Translations under genes and position numbers: made by a program | Shown: positions 17,795 to 24,337 of the stretch, one piece after another | Layout: every line of letters starts with the position of its first letter | Numbering within the stretch: the stretch's first letter is position 1 | The notes under the pieces: generated by a model | The model's database searches: none | The model's input: the letters and a program-made list of their open reading frames with translations, nothing else | What the model was told of the DNA's origin: nothing | From: Chara braunii | Taxonomy: Eukaryota > Streptophyta > Charophyceae > Charales > Characeae | Length of the DNA: 24,337 nucleotides | Reading direction: 5' to 3' | Assembly (NCBI GenBank): GCA_003427395.1 | Contig: BFEA01000019.1 | Location: 2,386,032 to 2,410,368 of the forward strand

Positions 17795-18460
17795 TGCGAT
17801 AATTTATAGCGCGGGAGGCGGCGGGAAGCATGGGGTTGTAGATGAAGAGGACAAAGGAAGGGCTGGGTTCGAGAAGGGTCGATGCCGAGAAGTCGTCTGA
17901 TCCTACGTGATTGGGGTGATCGTTCAAGTGGTGCACGCATTTTCGCGCCAGGCCCTTCCACATTGATCCGAGCATCCCAACTACTCGGCCAATCGTTCTC
18001 GGCCAAAGGCGAGGCGGGGATCGAGCTTGCATAAAGGAAGATGAAGAGTCCTTGCATGAAGAAAGCGCGCGCAGCAAGAAAGGAAGATGGCGCGGGGATG
18101 CAAAGCAAGAGAAAGAGTTTGTGTGGCGTGCGCAAATTCGAAAAAGAAGCCGCGCATGCAAAAATCCGAAATTCCCCATTTCCTTCCCCACTAAGTCCTA
18201 ACCGTTTCTTGAAATTCAACGCGCCCGCTATTCGGCCGCGCGAATGTTCATTCACAGATACCAGTTCAAAGAAAAAGAAAGGTCGTTTCAAGAAAAGCGA
18301 AAAAAAAAAAAAAAAAAAAAAAAACGTCACTCGTATTCGCACTTCGGGGCTTTCGGAGGGTTTATCCTCAAGGGTACGGGGAGCCGCGAAGTACGGGTCT
18401 GGGCTCATCACATCTGTGATGCGCAGGGGGTTCCGAAAAATTAGCAGTCTCCTGACTGCT
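17795..18460 (-). repeat. Dispersed promoter-like repeat, copy B (diverged)
   Basis: Same order of landmarks on the minus strand as copy C, but more diverged. It starts with a ggaaccccctgc block beside a catcaca-tgtgatg palindrome (18405-18435) matching 22430-22462. Then come gtgaatgaacattcgcgcg, an inverted CCAAT box (near 17990), an atcaatgtgg block and the TATA-like ctataaatt (reverse complement at 17801-17809). An A-run (18300-18324) and a purine-rich block separate the parts. Open frames on either strand do not follow the homology. Confidence 0.6.
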
Positions 18461-18485
18461 GATCAGATGTCAAGATTTGATTGAT

Positions 18486-18619
18486 GATCGGGCGACCTCT
18501 TCATCGTAAGTTGGCCCAATCATCTCCTAATCTACTTGGATGCATTCTGCATCCTCTGTCGCCTCCCCTCATATTATACATCGATCGGGCGGCCCCTTCA
18601 TCGTCAGCTGGCCCGATCA
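18486..18619 (+). repeat. Two 37-bp repeats, each a hairpin
   Basis: The segments 18486-18522 and 18583-18619 agree except at about six positions and lie 97 bp apart. The second has a perfect 8-bp inverted repeat, gatcgggc/gcccgatc, around a 20-bp loop; the first has one mismatch in it. Shared change positions outside the stem suggest simple duplication rather than selection, but the stems are noteworthy. Confidence 0.6.
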
Positions 18620-18624
18620 GTGAG

Positions 18625-18960
18625 TAGCTCATTGCTGAACATTGTCCCCCTTGTTTTTTTTTTGTTTTTTTTTTTTCCCACCGCACGTATCATCACGCGA
18701 ACTATGGATCCAGGAGAAGAAGAAGATGCTAAATAAAGAGAAAGAAATGGATGGGGATGAGGATGGAGACGATTAAAGGAAGTGATCGATTTCAGGATTA
18801 AGAGGGGGAGGAAGGGGAGGGAGAAAGGCTGCGAGCGCAGCCAAGTTAGCTGGCACCTCCACTTCGTTGAAGTGGTGCTGTACAAAGGAGGGGTACAAAA
18901 AAGCCCCCGGCACGTGCGAGAGAACACGTGGCGCGAGATCGGCGATCGCCCGAATAATCC
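18625..18960. other. No gene recognised; T-rich run at 18653-18676
   Basis: T-tract followed by A/G-rich sequence (gaagaagaaga, gagggggaggaagg). No exon-like frame. Confidence 0.45.
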
Positions 18961-18961
18961 G

Positions 18962-19890
18962 TCATCGCAGCGCGCGATTTCTTGGACCCGTCAGCACCAG
19001 ATGGGTCTCCGTGTACGGCCTCCGCTCCCGCTTAACTGCTGCAAAGACCAGGATATGGTACATAATATTGGGCCGCCCGCCGGTCTCATAGATGAGCGTG
19101 TCCACCATCCTCGCCGCTATACACCCGTCGAATGGAGGCTGTAAGAACGCCTCCCATGCCGGATCAGGACGCGGCGCCCCCTCGATGACCTCAAGCCCGA
19201 TGGTGGCCAGCTCCACCATGTGATCAACGTCGGTCTGATGGACCGTCCAGCTCGTGGGAACTGCTAATATCAATGACCGGGGTATCCCAGGGGGGTTGGC
19301 AAAATCGGAACGGTCCTGCGAGGAGGGGGGGTCTGGATGCGGGATATGGAATTCGTCCCAATCCCCCTCCTGCTCCTGATGGCCCGGCTCCATTGCTATT
19401 GAGATCGGGGAGGCAGGGCCGCTGAGGTGTCGGCTCCTGATGGCCTCTGGATCTCCGCGGTCCTTCGGCTCCGCAGTCCTCCCCCGGTCAGGGCCCGATG
19501 ATGAGGGTGGCGCTTCTCTTGGGAACCGGATCGACTCTACGCGCCGGCGCAGGCTGGACAACCTCCTTGACAGGCCCCACCCGACTGCCTTGAGCCTCCG
19601 GCGATAGACTTCGTCGCCGCTTCTGGACGGTCTTCTTTCTCGGTGCCTTCAGGGCCGTCGGCTTTGGATATGATGATGGAGGCCGCAGCGGCTTGTCTTT
19701 GCGCCCGAAGTCCACCACGGACTCTCCCTCGCGCGCCAGGTAATCAGGTATTACCGCCGCGTTATACGCTCTGCACGGGGCGGAGGCGGTCCACAGTCTG
19801 AGCTACAGGTCTTCTTCCTCGGCGGCGATTACCTGCGCGATGGACAGCAGCTCGATGTGGATGAGTTGTAAGAGCCCCGGCCGATTCCTC
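18962..19890 (-). pseudogene. Body of the minus-strand paralog (broken)
   Basis: Downstream of the exon at 19972-20195, the minus strand keeps pieces parallel to the plus-strand paralog. LLQLIHIELLSI (about 19875-19840) corresponds to QLRSIRIEILPS, and REGESVVDFGRKDKP to KAGEVVIDEEEGDD. A basic Ser/Pro-rich linker follows, then a well-formed segment AVPTSWTVHQTDVDHMVEL...RPNIMYHILVFAAVKRERR ending at 18962. A stop after EEEDL (about 19807) and a frameshift near 19490-19560 break it, unless introns remove them. The two long frames here begin at GTG or TTG, not ATG, so they are not independent genes. Family not recognised. Confidence 0.5.
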
Positions 19891-19939
19891 CCGATCCTCC
19901 CAAAAGGATAAAGTGCCACTGTTCCCTCCTTCCGCTCCG

Positions 19940-19978
19940 GCTTCGGCTTGGCAATTACGTAGTATACTTACAGAAATT
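19940..19978 (+). repeat. 39-bp direct repeat, left copy
   Basis: Matches 20964-21002 in the same orientation with two mismatches or so (gcttcggcttggcaattacg at the start, agaaatt at the end). It overlaps the first 7 bp of the left inverted-repeat arm. In the minus-strand gene this is the start of the intron. Confidence 0.8.
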
Positions 19979-20195
19979 CGTCGATGTTATGAACTTCGTA
20001 CTCCACGAAGAACGTAAACATGCTCAGCACCACCGATGAATACAGCGCCCGATGCATCTCCCACGAGTCCTCGTCAGCGGGCGGCAACTGCTCAACGTCC
20101 GTCAGCTCCACCAGGTACTCGGGGAAGTTGCGCATGGGATAGGGGAGCTGCGTCAGTTGGTAAGGGAGGGTAGTGTAAGAGAAGAAGGGAGGCAT
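19972..20195 (-). CDS. Unrecognised protein, first exon, minus-strand paralog
   Basis: ATG at 20195 opens MPPFFSYTTLPYQLTQLPYP, then RNFPEYLVELTDVEQLPPAD and EYEVHNIDEF. The frame meets TAA two codons past F, but a textbook donor GTAAGT begins at 19971, right after the codon pair ending in CT. The 75 codons are about 88% identical to the start of the plus-strand paralog at 20739, with mostly conservative differences (SD to AD, EL to EM, GM to SM). That supports a real, selected protein segment. It holds a Tyr/Pro-rich start and a hydrophobic stretch SVVLSMFTFFVEY that could be a buried helix or a weak membrane segment. Confidence 0.6.
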
Positions 20196-20283
20196 TTAGA
20201 GAGAAGGGGGAGGGACAACTTGGATGTTGAGGGGCTCGGCGGGAGGGAGGAGCGCGGGGAGCTGCGACACCAATGCAAGTGCT
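19972..20283 (-). repeat. Inverted repeat, left arm (312 bp)
   Basis: Reverse complement of 20658-20962 with a few percent mismatches and one 7-bp indel in the leader (extra ttctctc). It contains the first exon and about 75 bp of 5' leader of the minus-strand gene. The outer end is agaaattcgtcg and the inner end caccaatgcaagtgct. Confidence 0.95.
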
Positions 20284-20662
20284 CAACGACGATCGGCAGC
20301 TGCGCTTCGACATTCAGCAGGTGAACGTGTCAGCACCCAGCATTGCTGACTTGGCGGTGTACTCGCTCCTTGCACAGCGTGTGACGTACACGGGCGTCTA
20401 TGTGGACATATCGCCAGTGCCTGGTCAGGAGTCCACGCGAGTGTTCATCGAGTTCCGAGCCATCCAGGTAGCGACGAACTTCGTGCACAGCGTTGCTACC
20501 TTCACCAGGGATTTAACCATCTTGCCAGAGCACGATCGGGAGCCAACGTACAGGTTCTTGCGCGAATACGCTCTCCAGGTGGCTAGATCGGTGGCGCAAG
20601 TGCAGGCGAGGGGCACCCATCGCTTCACCACATACGAAGGACTTCTGCGGTGGACGAAGCAC
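20273..20662 (+). CDS. Open frame in the spacer between the two paralogs
   Basis: ATG at 20273, inside the inner end of the left arm, opens MQVLNDDRQLRFDIQQVNV, then SIADLAVYSLLAQRVTYTG, STRVFIEFRAIQVATNFVH and YALQVARSVAQVQARGTH, about 125 protein-like codons filling the spacer. After entering the right arm (20658) the frame runs on to 20842 as a Ser/Pro-rich translation of the leader and start of the next gene, so only the spacer part looks native. It may be a separate small gene or an exon of the plus-strand gene, whose ATG is in another phase. Family not recognised. Confidence 0.45.
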
Positions 20663-20962
20663 TTGCATTGGTGCCGCAGCTCCCCTCGCTCCTCCCTCCC
20701 GCCGAGCCCCTCAACATCCAAGTTGTCCCTCCCTCTAAATGCCTCCCTTCTTCTCTTACACTACCCTCCCTTACCAACTGACGCAGCTCCCCTATCCCAT
20801 GCGCAACTTCCCCGAGTACCTGGTGGAGCTGACGGACGTTGAGCAGTTGTCGCCCTCTGACGAGGACGCGTGGGAGCTGCATCGGGTGCTGTATTCATCG
20901 GTGGTGCTGGGCATGTTTACGTTCTTCGTGGAGTACGAAGTTCATAACATCGGCGAATTTCT
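20658..20962 (+). repeat. Inverted repeat, right arm (305 bp)
   Basis: Partner of 19972-20283. It carries the leader and first 75 codons of the plus-strand paralog. The arms are separated by a 374-bp spacer that is not itself repeated here. Confidence 0.95.
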
Positions 20963-21587
20963 AGCTTCGGCTTGGCAATTACGTAGTATACGTATAGAAA
21001 TTCTACCATCGGATCCGTATCTTCAGTGGAGTGCATGCTTGGAAGAGCCTGGGGACGAAGACTCTCTACCATCGCGGCAGGGGTATCTGAAGCCATACGG
21101 CCTCGTCAATCACGCTTTCTATCCGAAGGCGGGGGAGGTGGTGATAGACGAAGAGGAAGGTGACGACGACGAGGAAACATCGGAAGAGGGAAGCTATAGC
21201 AAGTATAGCGAGGGCGAGCAGAGCGAAGAAGAAGAAGAGGAAGAAGACACCGGGTCTGAGTGGGAAGCCTTGTCGGAGGAAGCGACGCGTACTGGCACGG
21301 AGGCGGAAGATCCTGAGGCAGCGCGCAAGCGGGAAGAAATTACCACCGGAAAACGCCAGCTGGAGTTTGCCAGCGGAGCAAGTCTGCGCTTCGGTGACGA
21401 TCCAACCAGGGATCCGGAGCCGCCGAAGCCCGAAGATGGCGACCAAGCAGCCGCCACCCCAAGCACCTCACGGCGGAGACGGAGTCGATCCTCCTCCCCT
21501 TCCAGCCCCACCCGTCCCCCAGTTCGTCCACGTACCGATGCGGGGGATAGGCCTTCGTCCCCGGTCACTATCCCGCCGTCCCCTTGA
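20739..21587 (+). CDS. Unrecognised protein with acidic and RS-rich tail, 282 codons
   Basis: ATG at 20739 (context taaATGCC) is at the same place as in the minus-strand paralog. Residues 1-76 match that paralog; 80-135 are globular-looking (QLRSIRIEILPSDPYLQW, GLVNHAFYPKAGEV). Residues 137-190 are extremely acidic (long Glu/Asp runs with Ser), as in nuclear chromatin-linked proteins. Residues 225-282 are Pro/Arg/Ser-rich with SRRRRSRSSS at about 244-253, which resembles an RS or nuclear-localisation tract. It ends at TGA 21585-21587. Where the paralog has a splice donor (after EF), this copy has a 33-bp inverted segment and reads straight through as LASAWQLRSIRI. No catalytic motif is visible. 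A nuclear protein or the capsid/gag-like protein of an unknown mobile element are both possible. Confidence 0.55.
   Translation: MPPFFSYTTLPYQLTQLPYPMRNFPEYLVELTDVEQLSPSDEDAWELHRVLYSSVVLGMFTFFVEYEVHNIGEFLASAWQLRSIRIEILPSDPYLQWSACLEEPGDEDSLPSRQGYLKPYGLVNHAFYPKAGEVVIDEEEGDDDEETSEEGSYSKYSEGEQSEEEEEEEDTGSEWEALSEEATRTGTEAEDPEAARKREEITTGKRQLEFASGASLRFGDDPTRDPEPPKPEDGDQAAATPSTSRRRRSRSSSPSSPTRPPVRPRTDAGDRPSSPVTIPPSP
20964..21002 (+). repeat. 39-bp direct repeat, right copy, flanked by 8-bp inverted repeats
   Basis: Same orientation as 19940-19978. Its core 20963-20995 lies between gaatttct (20955-20962) and agaaattc (20996-21003), which are reverse complements. Relative to the gene it is therefore inverted compared with the other paralog. 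Confidence 0.8.
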
Positions 21588-22050
21588 TTACCTCACCCTC
21601 GAGCATATCCACACCCCTGTCACCTTCCCCCGCCACCCCTTCCCTCCCCATCGCTTCCGTGATTTCTACTCTACGCGCCTAATCGCTACCTTCTACCCCC
21701 ACCGCTCCCTTCAGCCCGCTGCCCCCACGTTCTGTTTGCATATCCTGTTGTTCAGCGCTGCGTGGGAGCAGTGCTACTGCGTAGCCATGGGGACGATCCC
21801 CGCTTGTCGCCACTACGATTTCTTTCGCGCAGCGCTCTTCCGCACCCTCTCCTCCCTCTACCGCGACTACCTCGCCTCTCTCCCTCATAGCGGCGATTGC
21901 TTCCCTCATTTTCACCGGATCATTCGCTATGAGGAACTTCCAGTGACAGTAGAAGGATTGAATCGCTACCTACCCCCACTTCCTCCCCGTCGTCCCCGTG
22001 AACTTCCCACCATGTACCGCCTCTACTGGCCCATTCCAACAAGGCGGTAA
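21436..22050 (+). CDS. Unrecognised protein, 204 residues, overlapping the previous ORF
   Basis: ATG at 21436 in strong context (gaagATGGCG) opens MATKQPPPQAPHGGDGVD, a Pro-rich start, then DYLTLEHIHTPVTFPRHPF, RFRDFYSTRLIATFYPH, FCLHILLFSAAWEQCYCVAM, RHYDFFRAALFRTLSSLYRD, FHRIIRYEELPVTVEGLNRY and a Pro/Arg-rich end with stop at 22048-22050. It overlaps the previous frame by 152 bp in another phase. The middle (about residues 55-175) is His/Tyr/Phe-rich with several Cys and reads like a folded helical domain. No family recognised. Either a separate gene, or the true continuation of the previous ORF by splicing or a sequence frameshift. Confidence 0.5.
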   Translation: MATKQPPPQAPHGGDGVDPPPLPAPPVPQFVHVPMRGIGLRPRSLSRRPLDYLTLEHIHTPVTFPRHPFPPHRFRDFYSTRLIATFYPHRSLQPAAPTFCLHILLFSAAWEQCYCVAMGTIPACRHYDFFRAALFRTLSSLYRDYLASLPHSGDCFPHFHRIIRYEELPVTVEGLNRYLPPLPPRRPRELPTMYRLYWPIPTRR

Positions 22051-22389
22051 AACCCAATCACATGACTATTCCCCCCCCCCCCCCCCCTTCTCTCCCTTCA
22101 CCCAATCGACAAAGGAAAACGGCACGAATCAGTACGCTTCGCGAAGATCACGCCATCGACGACGACATCAACCTACGCTCTGATTCGACGGGCCGCGACG
22201 AGCTGGGGTGCAGAGCACACGGAGAACCAGCGGACGATGACGGCGTCACCTAGACGACCTCCGACAATTCCAGCAGCACGAGCCAGTAGACTCACGAAGA
22301 GCTTGCAATTGAAGTTGGCGTCAACATGAACTCTGGCTCGATTATCTGCTGATACGCTTGGTTCCTCATGCATCACTCTTCCCCCTCTT
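22051..22389. other. No gene recognised; C17 run at 22071-22087
   Basis: GC-rich sequence after the ORF stop. The homopolymer may be misread in length. No polyadenylation signal stands out. Confidence 0.5.
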
Positions 22390-23387
22390 TCCTTCTCAGC
22401 CGTGACATGCAATCAGGAGATCGCATAATTTTGGAACCCCCTGCACGTCACATATGTGACGCACTATTCCCCGAACCCATGCCATCTTTCGTACCCCTTT
22501 GGTTTGAATTTTTCTTGTATCATACCGACCCTACAAGCACCTCGTTTGTTTTCTTGATTTCGGGTGCTGCGTTTTGGGCCCCCATCTTCCGTAAGCTTTT
22601 GTGATTCTTCGGTTCTGCTTTTTCTTTTGCAAATCGGGAAATACATAGGAATTTACGCGCGCCTTAGCGAGCGCACTGGGAATTGGGCCCGGCAGTTGGG
22701 AATTCCGGGATAAGCGGAACTTCGACGTGTCCTTTTTGTGTGTGAATGTTCTCGGTCCCGTTGGGGAAAACTCTCGGAATTTTGAGAGGATACGAATAGG
22801 CGTAGGACTTTCTTTTCCCGCGTCGTCCTTTTCGCGCGCGGATATGGTGATTTCAATTTGGAATTGGTTTAGGACATAGGCAAGCTGTAACTGTTTCGGT
22901 GCCTTTTTCTTTTTGTTGACGGCGCCACGCATGCGATGCTTTCTTCTTCCCGCCCTCCCCTTGCTCTGTTTCCCGCATCGTTCTCTCCCGCACTCTTTCC
23001 TCCTTCCCCCTTCTCATCCTCCCTTCTCGCAATTGTTTTCCCTCTCTCTCTCTCCCGCTCTGATCGGTCGCGCGCCCATTTTTCCTTTCTTGATCATCTG
23101 AATCTTGGACCCGTCTTGCGCTACTTCTCGCGCCCTTTTTTCCTTTCGCCCTCCGAGTGTGAATCGGAAGCCCAGTCGATCCTTCGATTTACTCTCGCCC
23201 ACCAATCAGACGCGTGGTACGATAGGATCTGCCTATTGCGCAACGAATCTGATTGGCAAAGCTCAGAGTCCCGAAGGATCAACATGGCTTCCGTAGCGCG
23301 CTCCTCGCCAAGTCTTCTCCTCCTGCTTCTTTTCTTACACTTTGATTTTCCCCCTGCCTTCTCTCTCCCTTGCCCCCCTTCTCGCCA

Positions 23388-23396
23388 CTATAAATT
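23388..23396 (+). promoter_or_regulatory. TATA-like box of copy C
   Basis: The 9-bp ctataaatt is identical in copies A, B and C, although surrounding bases differ, and lies 130-190 bp after the conserved ATTGG box in each. Transcription would start near 23420 toward higher coordinates. Confidence 0.5.
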
Positions 23397-23488
23397 TCGC
23401 AAACGCGCCCGCAAATCTCTCTTACGTTCTCGACTCCCAAGCCAGCTTCCGGGAAGCAGTGGCTAGGCAGAGTGTTTGGTGCGAGTCG

Positions 23489-23489
23489 N
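23489..23489. other. Ambiguous base (N)
   Basis: The only undetermined base. Copy A has G at the matching place (gcgagtcggaaag), so G is the likely reading. Confidence 0.9.
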
Positions 23490-23815
23490 AAAGTCCTGTC
23501 GGGCTGACGATAGGCTGGCCGGTTGCGCGCTTGATCGTCACGACGGACTGTGGGATCTGGGCGAACCGCGTCGAGTTTACGTCGACGGGGTGACAATCAC
23601 AGTGGTGGGAGTTAGCACGCGACGGCCGGGATCGTCGGTGCGGGTATGAGTATCGATGATTGAAGTTGAATGGGTGGTTGGCCCGGGGCCATATTGGAAT
23701 TCACGGCGAATGCGCCTTTGTTGTTGCGGATCTTTATCTCTGCCGTGAGTGTGCGGCGGCAACGCCGAGCTTCCTCTTTTTGAATCTTGTCCTCTCCTAT
23801 CTCGACATTCCTCCC

Positions 23816-23819
<4 letters not shown>

Positions 23820-23885
<66 letters not shown>
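23820..23885 (+). repeat. (TC)n microsatellite
   Basis: About 33 TC units, just after copy C loses similarity to copy A. Confidence 0.95.
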
Positions 23886-23888
<3 letters not shown>

Positions 23889-24337
23889 ATCTTTGAAGGA
23901 CGATGTGTCTTGATGCTTGTCCCTCTCATGAATGGGAATGAATTTGTGTGCTCTCCTGTGTGAAGGGACTTCTTTCGGAACTCTTCCATTAGTTTCCTAG
24001 GTAATCCCCTGGTGTCGAGGAATTGATCCTCTTGTCTTGTGAACGGTGGATGCGTGTGTACAATTCCCTCGGTTGATTTCCGACCTGTGTACCCCTGTCA
24101 TTTTCGCACCTTTCACAGTGAATGTATGTATGGAGATGTTTGTCGTTTTTGTGTTGATTAGACGCAGCACTCGGCGGGATTTTGTTCGAGAATGCAAGAG
24201 TGTTTAGATCTATAGTTTTGAATGCACTGCGCATGCCATCTGCCTTATGCTGCACGACATCTGCAACCGATCTACAGGGCAGCCTCGAGAAACAAGGCGC
24301 CTGGGATCAACGCCGCGGTGGCTTACTAAACCTGAGT
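23886..24337. other. No gene recognised
   Basis: T/G-rich sequence that could be an intron or leader downstream of the copy C promoter-like box. No exon boundary or family motif was seen. Confidence 0.45.

Larger units (their letters stand above)
22390..23770 (+). repeat. Dispersed promoter-like repeat, copy C (longest)
   Basis: The most complete copy. Its first 75 bp (ggaaccccctgc and the catatg-centred gtcacatatgtgac palindrome) are shared with copy B. From 22595 it is shared with copy A. It carries cgcgccttagcgag, tgaatgttctcgg, a pyrimidine-rich block with CT runs (22960-23060), an inverted CCAAT box ctgattggc near 23249, a ggatcaacatgg phrase, TATA-like ctataaatt (23388-23396), and a 350-bp GC-rich downstream part with gggatcgtcggtg and ggcccggggcca. 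Long frames within it are not kept in copies A and B. Confidence 0.8.

Overview
The window is nuclear DNA from a eukaryote of the plant lineage. My best guess is a streptophyte alga such as Chara, but the sequence alone cannot fix the species. The plant signs are an ethylene-receptor-type receiver domain, short tracts of the CCCTAAA telomere motif, L1-like non-LTR retrotransposons with a zf-RVT tail, a retroposed U6 snRNA, spliceosomal donor-like sites, and very many microsatellites. There are no bacterial operons, ribosome binding sites or bacterial-type dense coding.

Layout. 1-3 kb: a small old retro-insert, then the last exon of an ethylene-receptor/hybrid-kinase-type receiver domain, followed by at least three decayed tandem receiver copies. 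3.1-4.0 kb: a degenerate minisatellite interrupted by a tRNA-like SINE candidate. 4.3-5.3 kb: microsatellites. 5.8-8.45 kb: a 5'-truncated LINE on the minus strand. It has a 16-bp target-site duplication, a probable 3' transduction, and a smaller A-tailed insert nested inside it. A U6 retropseudogene with its own 10-bp duplication sits 9 bp beyond its 5' end. 9.0-10.9 kb: T-poor repetitive DNA including a 397-bp tandem repeat. 11-14 kb: AT-rich, decayed, with one possible first exon on the minus strand. 14.3-24.3 kb: visibly more GC-rich. It carries three copies (A, B, C) of a dispersed repeat with a TATA-like box and an inverted CCAAT box, a second decayed LINE fragment, and a head-to-head pair of paralogous genes of a family I do not recognise, built on a 310-bp inverted repeat.

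How parts relate. The window is mostly a record of retroposition and duplication. The second LINE fragment supplies the empty site that proves the nested insertion in the first LINE. The tandem receiver copies run straight from the acidic VDD motif into the receiver body, where the intact copy appears to have an intron, so they look derived from processed RNA. In the paralog pair, a 33-bp segment flanked by 8-bp inverted repeats lies in opposite orientation in the two copies. One copy has a GTAAGT donor there, and the other reads through into a long acidic/RS-rich ORF.

Limits: no alignment or database search was run. Exon boundaries are read by eye. Functions for the unrecognised family are not assigned.
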